Shown: piece by piece, positions 1 to 10,900 of the stretch | Layout of the letters: each line of letters starts with the position of its first letter | Numbering within the stretch: position 1 is the first letter of the stretch | Assembly (NCBI GenBank): GCA_017621495.1 | Contig: JAGATB010000013.1 | Coordinates: forward strand, 1-55,132 | From: Clostridia bacterium | Lineage (GTDB): Bacteria > Bacillota > Clostridia > UMGS1810 | DNA: 55,132 nt | Reading direction: 5' to 3' | Notes under the pieces: model-generated | Databases searched by the model: none | What the model was told of the DNA's origin: nothing | Seen by the model: the letters and a program-made list of their open reading frames with translations, nothing else | Made by a program: the position numbers and the translations under genes

Positions 1-2247
1 CTTGCATCTGATGGAACGGATGCAAACAAAGTGGCTGATGCAGATTCAAAGTGGTATACTCTGAAAATAGAGCTTGATTTTGATAACGGTACAACTACAT
101 ATTATCTCGATGGTGCAGAAACCGCGGGAGCTTCTCTTGAGGCTCTCGGCATTAACGGAATTCAGGGAATAAGTATTGGTACAAATTCCAATGCTGTAGA
201 TGCGTCGACTTTGATTGATAACGTGTCAGTGAAACACCAATACAGAATAAGTTCACTCAGCATTATTGAATTTGGACTTGTTGATGAAACCGGTACAGAG
301 GTTTCATATAACAATGTAAATGTCGGTGATGTTTTTTATCTGAAGGCTGATATAGCAAATGTTGATGATGTTGACAAAAAGCTTATGCTTGCGTTGGCTA
401 AGTACAGAGACAATACTCTTGTTGAAGTGGATGTCGAGCAGATTGAAATAGCTGTTGGAGACAGATTCGAGTGTGGTGTGGGAACTTTAAATGAAGTTAA
501 AGTGAGCAGACCGGTAGATGCTGATGAATACTGCAAAATATTTGTATTTGATTCAGATACTTTTGCACCGTATGCAAAAGCTGCTTCCTTTTATGACGGT
601 GAGCGTATAACTCTTCTTTTTAATAATTCTTTGAAAAGTACGGATTTACTTAAACAACCACCCGTCAACATAATGGGCATAGACTACCTCCCTGTCTCAT
701 ATATTGCAAAACTGATAGATTATGACGTGCGTAATAATGATGACAGAATTACATTAACAAACGGAGAGAATACAATTGTAATAGAAGAGAATAGCGATAT
801 TGCTTTTATTAATGGTGATTCTGTAGAGTTGCCGGACACTCCTTTTGAACGGTACGGAGAAATCCTTGTTACTGCTGATGTTATAGAGGAAATTTTCCCC
901 ATAGGCGAAGATGTTACAGAGTATGGTACCGGTATTGCATTACATACAGAATACTACAGCGATGAAACTAATTTCTTTAATTTGATAACAACATTTACCG
1001 GAGACCCAAAAACACAAAGAGGTTTCTCTTGGGAGGCTACTACGGAATACAGCAATATGGTTATCGAATATTCGGAAGGAGACACTATCGACAATGCGAT
1101 TTCTGTAAAGGCTATATCAGAAGAATATCCTGTTGTATATAATTATACAAATCAGAATTCGCCAACAACTGATGGAATATCCTTTTACGATAATATGCTG
1201 TTCTATAAGGCAACACTCGATAACTTGAAGCCCGGAACTACATATACATATCGTATCGGTGATACAAAAAAGAATGAGTGGAGTAGTGAATACACTTTTA
1301 CAACCGAGACTGATGAAAATGATGATTTCACAATTATTGCAGTTGCGGACTCTCAGGAACAAACAGTCAGTGGATTCGATTATTATAAAAATACTCTTAA
1401 CACTGCTGTTACAGAAACTCAGGATGCTGCATTTGTCGTGCATCTCGGTGACATCGTTGAAAACGGCATGTGCGATGATTGGTGGAATATGTTCTTTGAA
1501 GCATCGAAGGGTATTAATGAGACATTGCCTCTTGTTCCTGTTGTAGGAAATCATGAAACCAGAATAAACGGAACAAAATATTATAATCTTCATTTTAACA
1601 ATCCCGATAATGGCAAGGGTCTTGTAAGCGATAACTACGACTATTCGACGGTGAGAGATTATGAAGCCAATGTAATAAGAGAACTTGACAATACAGTTTA
1701 TTCTTTTGATTATGGCAATGTACATTTCGCTGTGTTGAATACCGGAACAGATTGGGCAGATGAACAATGGAAAACAGAAGGCTTACCTATTCTTGAGCTG
1801 CAGAAGGCTTGGCTGAAAGAAGATATGGCGAAGGCTGAGCAAAACGGTGCTAAATGGAAGGTTGTTTTAATGCACATTGGTGTATATACTGCACGTGAGA
1901 GGAAGTCTGCATATGAGTTCTATAATACAATAGACGAATGTGGTATTGACCTTGTGCTGAGTGGTCATGATCATGTAACCATGAGAACAAAGTCTATATA
2001 TGGAGACAATGTATCAGAAGAAAATGGTTCAGTATATGCGATTATGGGTTCTTCGGGCACGAAACGTTACGGTTTCAATAGCGGAACCTATGAGTATATA
2101 AATACTGATAAAGTGGCAGTTACGCCAACCGAGACAGATGCTAAAAATCCTACCTACAATATATTAACCTTTACTGATACAGAAATAAGCATTAAAGCAA
2201 AGGCTTTGGATGGTACAATAGTAGATGAATTTAGTATTACAAAGTAG
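1..2247 (+). CDS. Secreted metallophosphoesterase (purple acid phosphatase-like), 5' truncated
   Basis: The reading frame is open from base 1, so the true start lies outside the window; the first internal start (GTG at 31) is not convincing. Codons 1-80 match the last LamG-like repeat of the protein at 7982 (motifs TLIDN, GIQGIS). A stretch around codons 200-300 resembles copper amine oxidase N-terminal-like domains. Next comes a fibronectin-like purple acid phosphatase N-domain (LKPGTTYTYRIGD). The calcineurin-type phosphoesterase domain shows VADSQ, GDIVE, GNHE, LMHIG and SGHDHV, so the metal ligands are largely present, although the first motif reads D-x-Q rather than D-x-H. It probably removes phosphate from extracellular esters; the substrate is unknown. 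It is the first visible gene of the surface-glycan locus. Confidence 0.85.
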   Translation, partial: LASDGTDANKVADADSKWYTLKIELDFDNGTTTYYLDGAETAGASLEALGINGIQGISIGTNSNAVDASTLIDNVSVKHQYRISSLSIIEFGLVDETGTEVSYNNVNVGDVFYLKADIANVDDVDKKLMLALAKYRDNTLVEVDVEQIEIAVGDRFECGVGTLNEVKVSRPVDADEYCKIFVFDSDTFAPYAKAASFYDGERITLLFNNSLKSTDLLKQPPVNIMGIDYLPVSYIAKLIDYDVRNNDDRITLTNGENTIVIEENSDIAFINGDSVELPDTPFERYGEILVTADVIEEIFPIGEDVTEYGTGIALHTEYYSDETNFFNLITTFTGDPKTQRGFSWEATTEYSNMVIEYSEGDTIDNAISVKAISEEYPVVYNYTNQNSPTTDGISFYDNMLFYKATLDNLKPGTTYTYRIGDTKKNEWSSEYTFTTETDENDDFTIIAVADSQEQTVSGFDYYKNTLNTAVTETQDAAFVVHLGDIVENGMCDDWWNMFFEASKGINETLPLVPVVGNHETRINGTKYYNLHFNNPDNGKGLVSDNYDYSTVRDYEANVIRELDNTVYSFDYGNVHFAVLNTGTDWADEQWKTEGLPILELQKAWLKEDMAKAEQNGAKWKVVLMHIGVYTARERKSAYEFYNTIDECGIDLVLSGHDHVTMRTKSIYGDNVSEENGSVYAIMGSSGTKRYGFNSGTYEYINTDKVAVTPTETDAKNPTYNILTFTDTEISIKAKALDGTIVDEFSITK

Positions 2248-2273
2248 TATTTAAGTGCGAGGAGTGAAAAGTT

Positions 2274-2846
2274 ATGAAAAAAATTAAAGATAAAGAAATA
2301 TTGGTAGGTGCGGATTTTGCAGGATTCCCTCTTAAAGAGGCAGTATGCGAGCACCTTAGGAAGAAAGGCTGGCATATAACCGATGTGGGAGTAAGAGCAG
2401 ATTCCGATCCCGATGACACCGATTTGATGTTTCATCGTGTAGGGCTGAGAGTCGGTTCTATGATAGCAGAGGGTGAATTTGAAAGAGCACTTATTTTCTG
2501 CGGTACCGGTATGGGTATACATATTGCGGCAAGCAAGTGTCCTCACGTGCATGCCGGAGTTGTAGAGAGTGTGCCTGCTGCACTTCGGGCAATTACCGGC
2601 AACGGCGTTAATGTCCTGGCGATGGGTGCATTTTATGTGGCACCTGCCATGGGTTGTGATATCGCTGATGCATATCTTAATGCAGAGCTCGGAAGCGGTT
2701 ATGAATGGTGGGAGAATTTCTATGAATTCCATAAGCTCGCCATAGATGAGCTCGAAGCCTTTGATTATGATAAATATAAAGAAAACGGTTTCAAAGTAAA
2801 TAAGCTTGGTGACTTTCCCCTTAAGCTTGAAACGAAACCGGAGTAA
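2274..2846 (+). CDS. RpiB/LacA/LacB-family sugar-phosphate isomerase
   Basis: This 190-residue protein has the RpiB fold signature: an N-terminal GADFAGFPLK segment corresponding to the G-[SA]-D-H-A-G-F motif, and CGTGMG near residue 80 containing the family's catalytic cysteine. Proteins of this family interconvert aldose and ketose phosphates, for example ribose-5-phosphate, galactose-6-phosphate or tetrose phosphates. At 190 residues it is longer than classical RpiB (about 150), with a C-terminal extension. It follows the phosphoesterase by 26 bases with a good ribosome binding site (gaggag). Its place inside a glycan locus suggests a role in sugar catabolism rather than the housekeeping pentose pathway; the substrate cannot be read from sequence. 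Confidence 0.85.
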   Translation: MKKIKDKEILVGADFAGFPLKEAVCEHLRKKGWHITDVGVRADSDPDDTDLMFHRVGLRVGSMIAEGEFERALIFCGTGMGIHIAASKCPHVHAGVVESVPAALRAITGNGVNVLAMGAFYVAPAMGCDIADAYLNAELGSGYEWWENFYEFHKLAIDELEAFDYDKYKENGFKVNKLGDFPLKLETKPE

Positions 2847-2867
2847 AAACAGAAAGGGGCGCTTTTA

Positions 2868-3518
2868 GTGCTTTTAAAAGGTAAAAAGGCTTGTTTCCTT
2901 GGTGACAGCATAACAGAAGGATACGGGACCTCGGATATATCTAAGAGATACGCTGATGTTTTCAAGGAGATATCGGGAGTCAAGGATATTTTTGTTGACG
3001 GCATAAGCGGTACAAGAATCGCAAGACAGCAGAATATAAACCCCGATTTGATTATTTGGGACACCAATGAATTTACAAAGCGTGCTGATATGCTTCCTGA
3101 TGATGCTGACATTGTTGTTGTGTTCGGCGGTACCAACGATTACGGACACGGTGATGCGCCTTTTGGAGAAAATACAGATGAGACAGAGGATACCTTCTGT
3201 GGTGCTTTGAATGTTTTGTTTAAAAAGCTTATAAGAAAATATCCGTCCTCGACAATTGTATTTATGACTCCTCTCCATCGTACAGATGAGCAAACCAGAA
3301 ATAAATCCAATAGTCTCATCCTTAAGGATTATGTGGATAAAATCAAAGAACTTGCATCTTACTATTCTGTTCCCGTGCTGGATATGTTTGCCCAATCGGG
3401 TATGCAGCCGTGCATCGATGAGCAAAGGGAAGTGTATTTTATGGACGGTGTTCATCCAAATGATGCAGGCAGCAGGAGAATAGCAGAAAAGCTCCTTGGC
3501 TTTTTGACAGCTATGTAG
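2868..3518 (+). CDS. SGNH/GDSL-family hydrolase
   Basis: A 216-residue cytoplasmic-looking SGNH hydrolase. Block I is FLGDSIT near residue 10 (catalytic Ser), a glycine block lies around ISGTRI, block III is GGTND (Asn), and block V is DGVHPND near residue 195 with the Asp and His. The GTG start is chosen because AGAAAGGGG lies 8 bases upstream and no nearby ATG fits. There is no signal peptide. It lies 21 bases after the isomerase and just ahead of a second SGNH gene. SGNH enzymes in carbohydrate loci are commonly acetyl-esterases that remove O-acetyl groups from sugars; that role is inferred here. Confidence 0.85.
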   Translation: MLLKGKKACFLGDSITEGYGTSDISKRYADVFKEISGVKDIFVDGISGTRIARQQNINPDLIIWDTNEFTKRADMLPDDADIVVVFGGTNDYGHGDAPFGENTDETEDTFCGALNVLFKKLIRKYPSSTIVFMTPLHRTDEQTRNKSNSLILKDYVDKIKELASYYSVPVLDMFAQSGMQPCIDEQREVYFMDGVHPNDAGSRRIAEKLLGFLTAM

Positions 3519-3536
3519 TTCGGATTGGAGTATGAT

Positions 3537-4259
3537 ATGAGAATAATGAATATTTTTGCCGAAAAGGCAGGGGACAATTATAATAAAAAGTCACCGACGA
3601 TAGCCTTCCTGGGCGACAGCGTGACACAGGGCTGCTTTGAGGTATATAAGAAGGATGAGAGTGTCATCGAAACGGTTTTTGACCAAAATTTTGCATATCA
3701 CAGTTATGTAGCCAAAATCCTTTCGGTTTTGTATCCATCGGTGCCGGTTAATATCATCAATGCCGGTATAAGCGGTGATAACGCAGTACATGGCTTGTCC
3801 AGACTTCAAAGAGATGTATTGTGCCACAATCCCGACCTTGTAGTCGTATGCTTTGGACTCAATGACGTATGTAACGGATTGGATAAGATAGATAATTACA
3901 CTACAGCTCTTGACGGCATCTTCAAAGCACTTCATGAAAGAGACATAGAAGTTATATTCATGACTCACAACATGATGAATACTTATACGTCTCACAGCAT
4001 CACCGATGCCGATATAAAGAATATAGCGGACGCCGCTGCAAAACGTCAAACCAACGGTGAGGTTGATAAATATATTGAGGCAGCGCTTAAGGTTTGCAGA
4101 GATAACTGCGTAACGGTATGTGACTGTTATAAAAAATGGAAGAAAATGTACAAATGCGGTGTTGATACTACAGCACTTTTGGCAAACGGTATCAATCATC
4201 CGAGCCGAGACTTAAACAAGCTTTTCGCAATTTCGCTTGTTGAGACAATGTTTAATTAA
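3537..4259 (+). CDS. SGNH/GDSL-family hydrolase (second copy)
   Basis: A 240-residue SGNH hydrolase with FLGDSVT near residue 25, GISGDNAVHG, FGLNDV (Asn block), and a C-terminal NHPSRD segment supplying the His. I place the start at ATG 3537 rather than TTG 3525, because GGAG at 3527-3530 sits 6 bases upstream of that ATG. It is only distantly similar to the preceding hydrolase, so the pair is not a recent duplication. No export signal is seen, so it probably acts on imported oligosaccharides. The substrate is unknown; deacetylation is the likeliest reaction. Confidence 0.83.
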   Translation: MRIMNIFAEKAGDNYNKKSPTIAFLGDSVTQGCFEVYKKDESVIETVFDQNFAYHSYVAKILSVLYPSVPVNIINAGISGDNAVHGLSRLQRDVLCHNPDLVVVCFGLNDVCNGLDKIDNYTTALDGIFKALHERDIEVIFMTHNMMNTYTSHSITDADIKNIADAAAKRQTNGEVDKYIEAALKVCRDNCVTVCDCYKKWKKMYKCGVDTTALLANGINHPSRDLNKLFAISLVETMFN

Positions 4260-4266
4260 AGTTATG

Positions 4267-4281
4267 TGTATGTTACATACA
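4267..4281. promoter_or_regulatory. 15-base palindrome, possible operator
   Basis: TGTATGT-T-ACATACA is a perfect inverted repeat with a one-base centre, 46 bases before the glycosidase start at 4328. It is too short and lacks a T-run, so it is not a convincing terminator. A repressor or activator site for the downstream part of the locus is possible, but no promoter boxes were recognised beside it. Confidence 0.3.
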
Positions 4282-4327
4282 TTAAATATACATTATAACT
4301 CAAAATTTAAGAAAGAGAGGTAAAACA

Positions 4328-6340
4328 ATGGTTAAGAAAAGCTACAAACATACTGCGGTGCTTCTCATTATGGCTATGCTTATAAGCCTATGTCCGGTTT
4401 CGAGCCTTGCATCAGGTTACCGACCGGCAGAGCCGCCTGAATTTGAGAGTGTCATTGCACAGTTTGACGGTACAAGCTCCGATGGGGTAACAGGGCAGTT
4501 TTCTCTTACCAAAGATACTCAAGGTAATGAGTGCTTTTCTGTAGGCAATTCACAGTGGACCCGCCAGCTGTTTTTCGGAGTTACAGATGGCAAGACGGCT
4601 GACACCAAGTATGTTAATGACGAGGGCAGATGCATGATAAGCTTTGATGTCTATCCCAAACAGACAGACCGGGCATTGATACTGCTTATCAATGACAGCG
4701 ACTCAGTCAGCTGGTATCCGTTTGTTCTTAACGGTGGCGGCAAGATGTATTTCAACGAGGGCAGAGTTTATCCTACTGCGACATACCTTCCGCCCAACGC
4801 CAGACCATATGAGGCAAACACATGGTACAACATCAAGATGGACATCAACACCCATGAATCATACATAGATTTCTATGTCAATGATGAGTATTGGGATAGA
4901 AACTATGTAACCAACAGTTATTGGTTAAACAGCCTGTACAATGATACCCTCACTCTGGACAAGGTGTTTTTCAACTATCAGCCGGATTGGGGACTTGATG
5001 AAAACGGCAGACAGCTTCCTGCTGATACAAGCGGTGAGATTCTTATCGACAACTTTACTTACGGTATCCCTCAAAAAAGGGATATAGAGCTTGAGTTTCA
5101 CCACAATGAGCCCGGCAATATTTATGATGCAAATTCAGTCGATGTAGGGTACGACATCACCAACTCAACAGATGCCGGCGGTGAATATGCTCTTGACTAC
5201 GAGATAAGAACAGACAAAAATAAGCTCATAAAGAAAGCAACCAAAAGTCTGGAACTTAAAGCCAACGATACGGTTTCTGTGACATTACTTGATGATGCAC
5301 CGGAATATGGCTTCTTTACGGTTGAGGTCAAGCTTTATGATGCATCCGGTAATTTGATGATTCGTGACGCAGACCGGTTTTCTGTCATACCACATCAGGA
5401 TGGTGTTAATGACAGGATGGGTGCCTGTGTCCACAATGTGGGTCACGGTTCTACAGCCTATGGTGCTACCGAGGGAACCTTAGAGGTTTTGCACAGACTT
5501 GGCATAGGCTACACCAGAGACGACTATTCATGGTCATCATTTTATGATACAACCGGTGAAAACCGTACCAATTCAAACTATATGCAGAAAAATAACAAGC
5601 TTTATACAGAGAGCCCCATAGGCAGGCTGGTTCTGGTACGTACTTTGCCGGAGGCATATAATATGAAGTATGATGCCAATGACGAAAACGTAAAGAGCTT
5701 CTTAAACAGGTGGGGTAAATATTGCTATAATTTGGCATCCGATTTGCCCGATGATGTGATTTATTATGAGATAGAGAACGAATGGTGGCTTCACGGTACA
5801 TTGGGACTCAGCGGTGTTAACTACAATGTCAATATATCCTCGGATATACAGTTATACGCCGAAATGTACAAGATTGCGTCTCAGCAGATAAAGGCAGCCA
5901 ACCCCAATGCCAAAATTGTTGCCTTTAATGCCAGCCACGGTAATTATGCGTGGCTCAGAGATGTGCTCGACGCACTCGGTGATAATCCCGGTCAGTATTT
6001 TGATATCATAGCCTTGCACGATTACATGGCATACTGGGGTTCACCCTTCCCGGAGCAGTTTATGCAGAGCGGTGATCCGAGCCGCGGCACGGGGGCCGGT
6101 GGTATAGACGAGTTTTTAACAATTCTTGATGAATACGATATTGCAGACAAACCTATCTGGTCCTCTGAATTCGGTACTACCTCAGGCTATCATAAAGCAG
6201 ATATCTCGGAAAAGCTCAATGCAGATTTCTATGTAAGACATTTATGTTTGACTCACAGTTTATGGATAAGATGTTTATATACCAGCTGCAACTTGACGGA
6301 TTTCCGGCCAGTGCATATGAAGGCGGCTTCGGTATTGTAA
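4328..6340 (+). CDS. Secreted glycoside hydrolase, N-terminal part (frameshifted)
   Basis: A signal peptide (residues 1-28, ending SSLASG) is followed by a concanavalin/LamG-like beta-sandwich (about 40-250), an Ig-like linker domain (255-360), and a TIM-barrel-like catalytic region. Typical clan GH-A acid/base and nucleophile contexts are seen at IENEW (about 480) and SSEFG (about 612), as in GH39- or GH5-like enzymes. The frame goes wrong just after YVRH (about base 6241): the next 30 residues do not fit, while the other frame continues with a natural sequence from 6244. A single missing base in the TTT at 6241-6243 would restore one ~1209-residue protein. Either a sequencing error or a real lesion could explain it. 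Confidence 0.75.
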   Translation: MVKKSYKHTAVLLIMAMLISLCPVSSLASGYRPAEPPEFESVIAQFDGTSSDGVTGQFSLTKDTQGNECFSVGNSQWTRQLFFGVTDGKTADTKYVNDEGRCMISFDVYPKQTDRALILLINDSDSVSWYPFVLNGGGKMYFNEGRVYPTATYLPPNARPYEANTWYNIKMDINTHESYIDFYVNDEYWDRNYVTNSYWLNSLYNDTLTLDKVFFNYQPDWGLDENGRQLPADTSGEILIDNFTYGIPQKRDIELEFHHNEPGNIYDANSVDVGYDITNSTDAGGEYALDYEIRTDKNKLIKKATKSLELKANDTVSVTLLDDAPEYGFFTVEVKLYDASGNLMIRDADRFSVIPHQDGVNDRMGACVHNVGHGSTAYGATEGTLEVLHRLGIGYTRDDYSWSSFYDTTGENRTNSNYMQKNNKLYTESPIGRLVLVRTLPEAYNMKYDANDENVKSFLNRWGKYCYNLASDLPDDVIYYEIENEWWLHGTLGLSGVNYNVNISSDIQLYAEMYKIASQQIKAANPNAKIVAFNASHGNYAWLRDVLDALGDNPGQYFDIIALHDYMAYWGSPFPEQFMQSGDPSRGTGAGGIDEFLTILDEYDIADKPIWSSEFGTTSGYHKADISEKLNADFYVRHLCLTHSLWIRCLYTSCNLTDFRPVHMKAASVL

Positions 6341-7956
6341 GACAAGGCCAGGTCGGCGAAATCAAGCGTGAGGCTTTGCCGGCGGCTATTGAGTTTGCCG
6401 CATACAACAGCCTGCTGAAGGGTTCTCAATTTGTATCAAAGCAAATCATAGGTACCGACGGCAGCAACCCGAACAGCAAGGATATCTATATTTATAAGCA
6501 TATCACAGCGGACGGCAAGGATTGTTATGCGATTTTCAACGCTACCTCACAGATGACCGCAAGCTTTGACTTGGGCGTTGATTCCGCTAAGGTTTATGAT
6601 GAGTACGGCAATGAAACCACAATAAATGCTTATGATGGTTACATTACTCTTAACGTCACCACAGCGCCTACATATGTCATAGCATCAGACCTTAAGGAAG
6701 AAGTTACCATGAGAGAAGCTCCGCTTTTTGATATTACCCGCGAGGTAAAGAGTACTGTAGATGATATGTTTTCATTTGAAGTTACCAAAGATACTGATTT
6801 ATCTGTAGATGTCAGTGTTGAGTGCTCTGCCAATACGGAAGTAGCCGAAAAGCACCCCTTTGTATATAACTCCTCTGTCATAGATATGATTACATACAAT
6901 GACATTCAGGATGTAGATAATTACAAGTTTTACATGGGCGAGAATATCGAGCAGATTAATGTTAAGCTGATGTCGGGAGGCAAAATATATTACAATGCAC
7001 CCGTTACTGTAAAATACATTGATTCATTGGACAGTGATATGAGGATTATGCCCTACAGAAACGGTAGGTGGCAGGCAATCCTGAGCATAAAGAATAATAA
7101 GCGTACAAGCCCTCTCTCCGGTAAGATAGATATTTCTACGGGAGACAGTGAAGAAATCACCAATCTCCTCTCCGGTCAGAAGAGCACCATACGATTTAAC
7201 ATCCCCGAGGAAATCCGTGCATCAAGCTATACCGTAGATGCCACCATATATTTAGATGACGGCAGCGTAGTAAGCGACAGCGCAGATACTACCTTCATAT
7301 CGGTAGAGAGAGCATATACTCCGCCTGTTATAGATGGTGAGTTATCCTCCGGTGAGTGGCAAAACAGCGGTACACCAATCAGCTTTGATTCTGTATCGCA
7401 GTATGTCAGATTAAATCCCACCAACTCTCCCGAATGGCATGGAGAGGAGGATTTGAGCGGAGAAGCCTACCTCATGTATGATGATGACTACCTATATCTT
7501 GCAGCCACAGTACAGGATGATGTACACTGCGGCACAGATGAACAAGACAGAGTATGGGCTATGGATTCCATACAGTTTGGAGTTGCAGAATCTCAGACTA
7601 AGACTTCTAACTATACCGAGATAGGTATAGCACTGGGTGATGACGGTGAATCCAAAATCGCCAAATATGCAGATGCCAATCAGAATGACCCATTCTTTGA
7701 TAAAGCTACCATGAATATCTTTGATGATACTACGGAGATTAAGGCTACCCGAAACGGTACAGGCACTGTATACGAGCTTAGAATTCCCTGGACAGAGCTT
7801 ACCGTCTCCGGTCAAAAGCCGGCAGATTATCTCATATTCTCGGCTCTGATAAATGAAAATGATGGTAAAGGCAGAACTGCATTTATGCAGTGGGCATCGG
7901 GTATAGGTCAAGGTAAAAACCCCGAGCTCTTTGCTAAAATACCATTTAATAATTAA
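6244..7956 (+). CDS. Secreted glycoside hydrolase, C-terminal part with CBM9-like domain (frameshifted)
   Basis: This continues the protein that begins at 4328; the ATG at 6244 is just an internal methionine and has no ribosome binding site. It starts with the end of the barrel (FPASAYEGGFG), followed by beta-sandwich regions. The last ~200 residues match the CBM9/DOMON-like sugar-binding fold: an opening PPVIDGELSSGEW, then EAYLMYDDDYLYLAA with VQDD, and a closing PWTEL motif. CBM9 modules bind reducing ends or sugars, so this part would hold the enzyme on its glycan. If the frameshift is real, the fragment is probably not made as a separate functional protein. Confidence 0.75.
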   Translation: MFDSQFMDKMFIYQLQLDGFPASAYEGGFGIVRQGQVGEIKREALPAAIEFAAYNSLLKGSQFVSKQIIGTDGSNPNSKDIYIYKHITADGKDCYAIFNATSQMTASFDLGVDSAKVYDEYGNETTINAYDGYITLNVTTAPTYVIASDLKEEVTMREAPLFDITREVKSTVDDMFSFEVTKDTDLSVDVSVECSANTEVAEKHPFVYNSSVIDMITYNDIQDVDNYKFYMGENIEQINVKLMSGGKIYYNAPVTVKYIDSLDSDMRIMPYRNGRWQAILSIKNNKRTSPLSGKIDISTGDSEEITNLLSGQKSTIRFNIPEEIRASSYTVDATIYLDDGSVVSDSADTTFISVERAYTPPVIDGELSSGEWQNSGTPISFDSVSQYVRLNPTNSPEWHGEEDLSGEAYLMYDDDYLYLAATVQDDVHCGTDEQDRVWAMDSIQFGVAESQTKTSNYTEIGIALGDDGESKIAKYADANQNDPFFDKATMNIFDDTTEIKATRNGTGTVYELRIPWTELTVSGQKPADYLIFSALINENDGKGRTAFMQWASGIGQGKNPELFAKIPFNN

Positions 7957-7981
7957 TTTTAATAATTAAAGGAGAATTATT

Positions 7982-10900
7982 ATGAAGAAAAGTTTTTTAA
8001 GCTTACTTGTTGTTTTGACAATGCTGATATCGGCTGTATATGTACCTGTGTCAGCTTCTGTAGGCAAACTCGCTGCATACGATTACGATGATATTGTTAA
8101 ATTGTACAACGACGGTACTTCTACGGACAATTTCTTATCTGTAAGCGGTATTACGGCATCTTCCGGTAACCTGGTTCTTGCAGGCAACGGCTCAACAGTT
8201 GCAAGTACACTTTCTTTGCCGGTTACTACTCAGACAGATACTACATATGGCGCACTGAGCTTTAAAATTAATGCTCAGACGATTGATTCCGCTTTTAGTA
8301 CTGGCGGCGGTGTTTCTTTCATGGTAAAGGAAACCAGTTCTACCCCTGACGTACACTGTTTTATAATGCGTAATACCATGGGTATGACAGATACTACGAG
8401 CTACGGTCATAATTTCAACGACGGTATCGCCTATAACACAAATACATGGTATACTGTAGGCATAGTTTTTTATAAGAATCAAACACTTGATTTGTATATA
8501 GACGGCGCTTATATCAAAAACAGTAAATTTGCAAACAACCTCAGTTCAACACTTACTTCTCTTAATCTGCAAATGAATGTTATTGGTTCAACCACACTTT
8601 ATATGGATGACATTACCTGGAGCACATATTCCGATGACGCTTTCTTCGCAGAAACCGTTGGCAAGAAAACTGCATATGCTGCAGGTGAGATTGCTAAAAT
8701 CAGATTTACAGAACCTGTTGCTGAAGCTGATACATCGTCAATCAAGCTGTATGAATGTGAAACCGGTAATAGGATTTCCGGTATTGAAACAGAGTTCGTT
8801 GACGGAATCCTCAATGTCACTCTTCCTGAAACAGGAATGACACAAGGTAAAGAATACAGAATTGAATTAAACTCAATAAAAGGTTCCCTTGGCAGAATTC
8901 TTAAAACCGACAATATTTACTTTAATTATAAGGTAGAAAATTCCGAAATAACCGAATCAATCGGCAATGAAGATTTCGAAGAATTTACATTAAGCACAGC
9001 ATCATTAAAAGGTAATGATACAGACTACTATCAACCTGTAGGATGGTATCTGGCACATCGTTGGAACTCTCAGTTTGACGGCTTTGTACGCCCCGTAAGC
9101 GGAGACGCAAGCTATGGCACTGCAATGCAGGTCGGTCAGTTAGAGTCAACGGCAACATCAACCAATGATCTTTCCGAAACACATGCATATATGCCTCTGA
9201 GCAAAAGAGCAAGCACCGGCAAGGTAACCATTACCTATGATATGAAACCGGAAAGGGCAGATGATACATGGAGAAACAATACAAATCCTGCACCAAATTT
9301 GCTTGTTATGGTATATCCTGATGGTATTGACAGCTCAGATGAGAGTTGGGCACAGGGTGAGTCAGCAAGTATTGGTCAATGGAATTCAGAATCACGTGCA
9401 GGTCGCATCGTTAGCGCTATTGCAGGCACCAATATTTCTATCCCTGCAAAACGTATATTGGGTGGTGGTTTCACAACAGAAAATTTAACAACAATTAAAA
9501 CCTTAACCACAGACAGCTCAAATGTTGTTACAGGTGACAGTGCTAAATGGTATAGGGTGAAGATGGTTATTGATTTCAATTTGGGAACTCTCGAATATTA
9601 TTTAGATGGTATAAGTGCCGGCACGGTTTCACTCAGCACACTTGGTATCAATGCTGTCAAAGGCATCAGCTTCGGTACTCAGTACAACTCTCTTGATGCT
9701 TCAACTCTTATAGATAATATCAAGGTTGAGCATACATATGAATCAAGCATCAAGACAGATACAATCAAGACTGAGAATTTCTCCGGCTTTACTACCGAAA
9801 GTGCAGATTCACCCTCTACTGACACAGATTACTATCAGCCTGCAGGATGGTATCTTGCACACAGATGGAATGGTAGAGATACAGGATTTTTAATACCCGA
9901 AACCGATGCCCAAAACGGAACTGTTATGAAAATCGGAAGATATGGCAATGACAACAGTGGACCTGCTCACGGTTATATGCCGCTGGGTACAGATATAACT
10001 TCGGGTGTAGTGACCATAAGCTACAGCATGAAGCCTGAGCGTTTAAGTACTGCTTGGAACGGTGTTTACACAAATCATGCTCAGACACCTAATTTGCTTG
10101 TTATGGTATATCCCGATGGTATTGATTCTTCGGATATGAGCTGGGCTCAGGGAGACTCAGTGAGTATAGCTAATACGAATTATGCTAAGCCTGTTGCCGG
10201 TATATTTATGAACAACATTGCTACTGCCAATGAACCTACATGGGCAAAGCAGACTATACTTAAAACATTAACTATGGATACCGCGGATGCCAATAAGGTT
10301 GCGGCTTCTGACTCTGTATGGTATGATGTTAAGATAGAGCTCGATTTTGATAACGGTACTACAGCGTACTATCTTGACGGTGTCAAGACTGCCGGTGCAT
10401 CCCTCTCCGCACTTGGTATTGATGGTATACAGGGTATCAGCTTCGGTACAAATTCCAATGCTCTGGATGCATCCACTTTAATCGACAATATTGAAGTTAA
10501 ACACACATACGAAGAAGCTTCCTCTATAGGCGTTATGCAGGTTCGTTTCTCGGATTATTACGGTTCAAACTACGGTACTGCATCCGAGCTTACCACTGTT
10601 GCAGATACCGTCTGCATAGCTTTCTGGCAGAAGTCCGTAGACACACCCTCCGAATCCAACTTTGCATTAACAGATGAAGATGGAAACGATATACCCTTCG
10701 AAGGAGACTATGACGAGGATACAGACGTATACTACATGAATCTCAGAGAGTATCTCACCAAGGGCGGCACCTACACTCTTACAGTGTCGGGATTGACTTC
10801 AAACGGCAAGGATATCCCTGCATATGAGCAGACCATTACCGCTTCCTCCGAGGGTGTCATCATAGCTGAGCCTATGTACATCTGGAAGAATGCTTCACCG

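Noticed and set aside
1117..1767. 216-codon minus-strand frame inside the phosphoesterase gene
   Set aside because: It is antisense to a well-supported domain, lacks a ribosome binding site and any known motif, and has a Cys/Ile-rich composition typical of shadow frames.
6230..6260. Programmed ribosomal frameshift in the glycosidase
   Set aside because: No slippery X-XXY-YYZ heptamer or downstream pseudoknot is visible; a one-base deletion explains it better.
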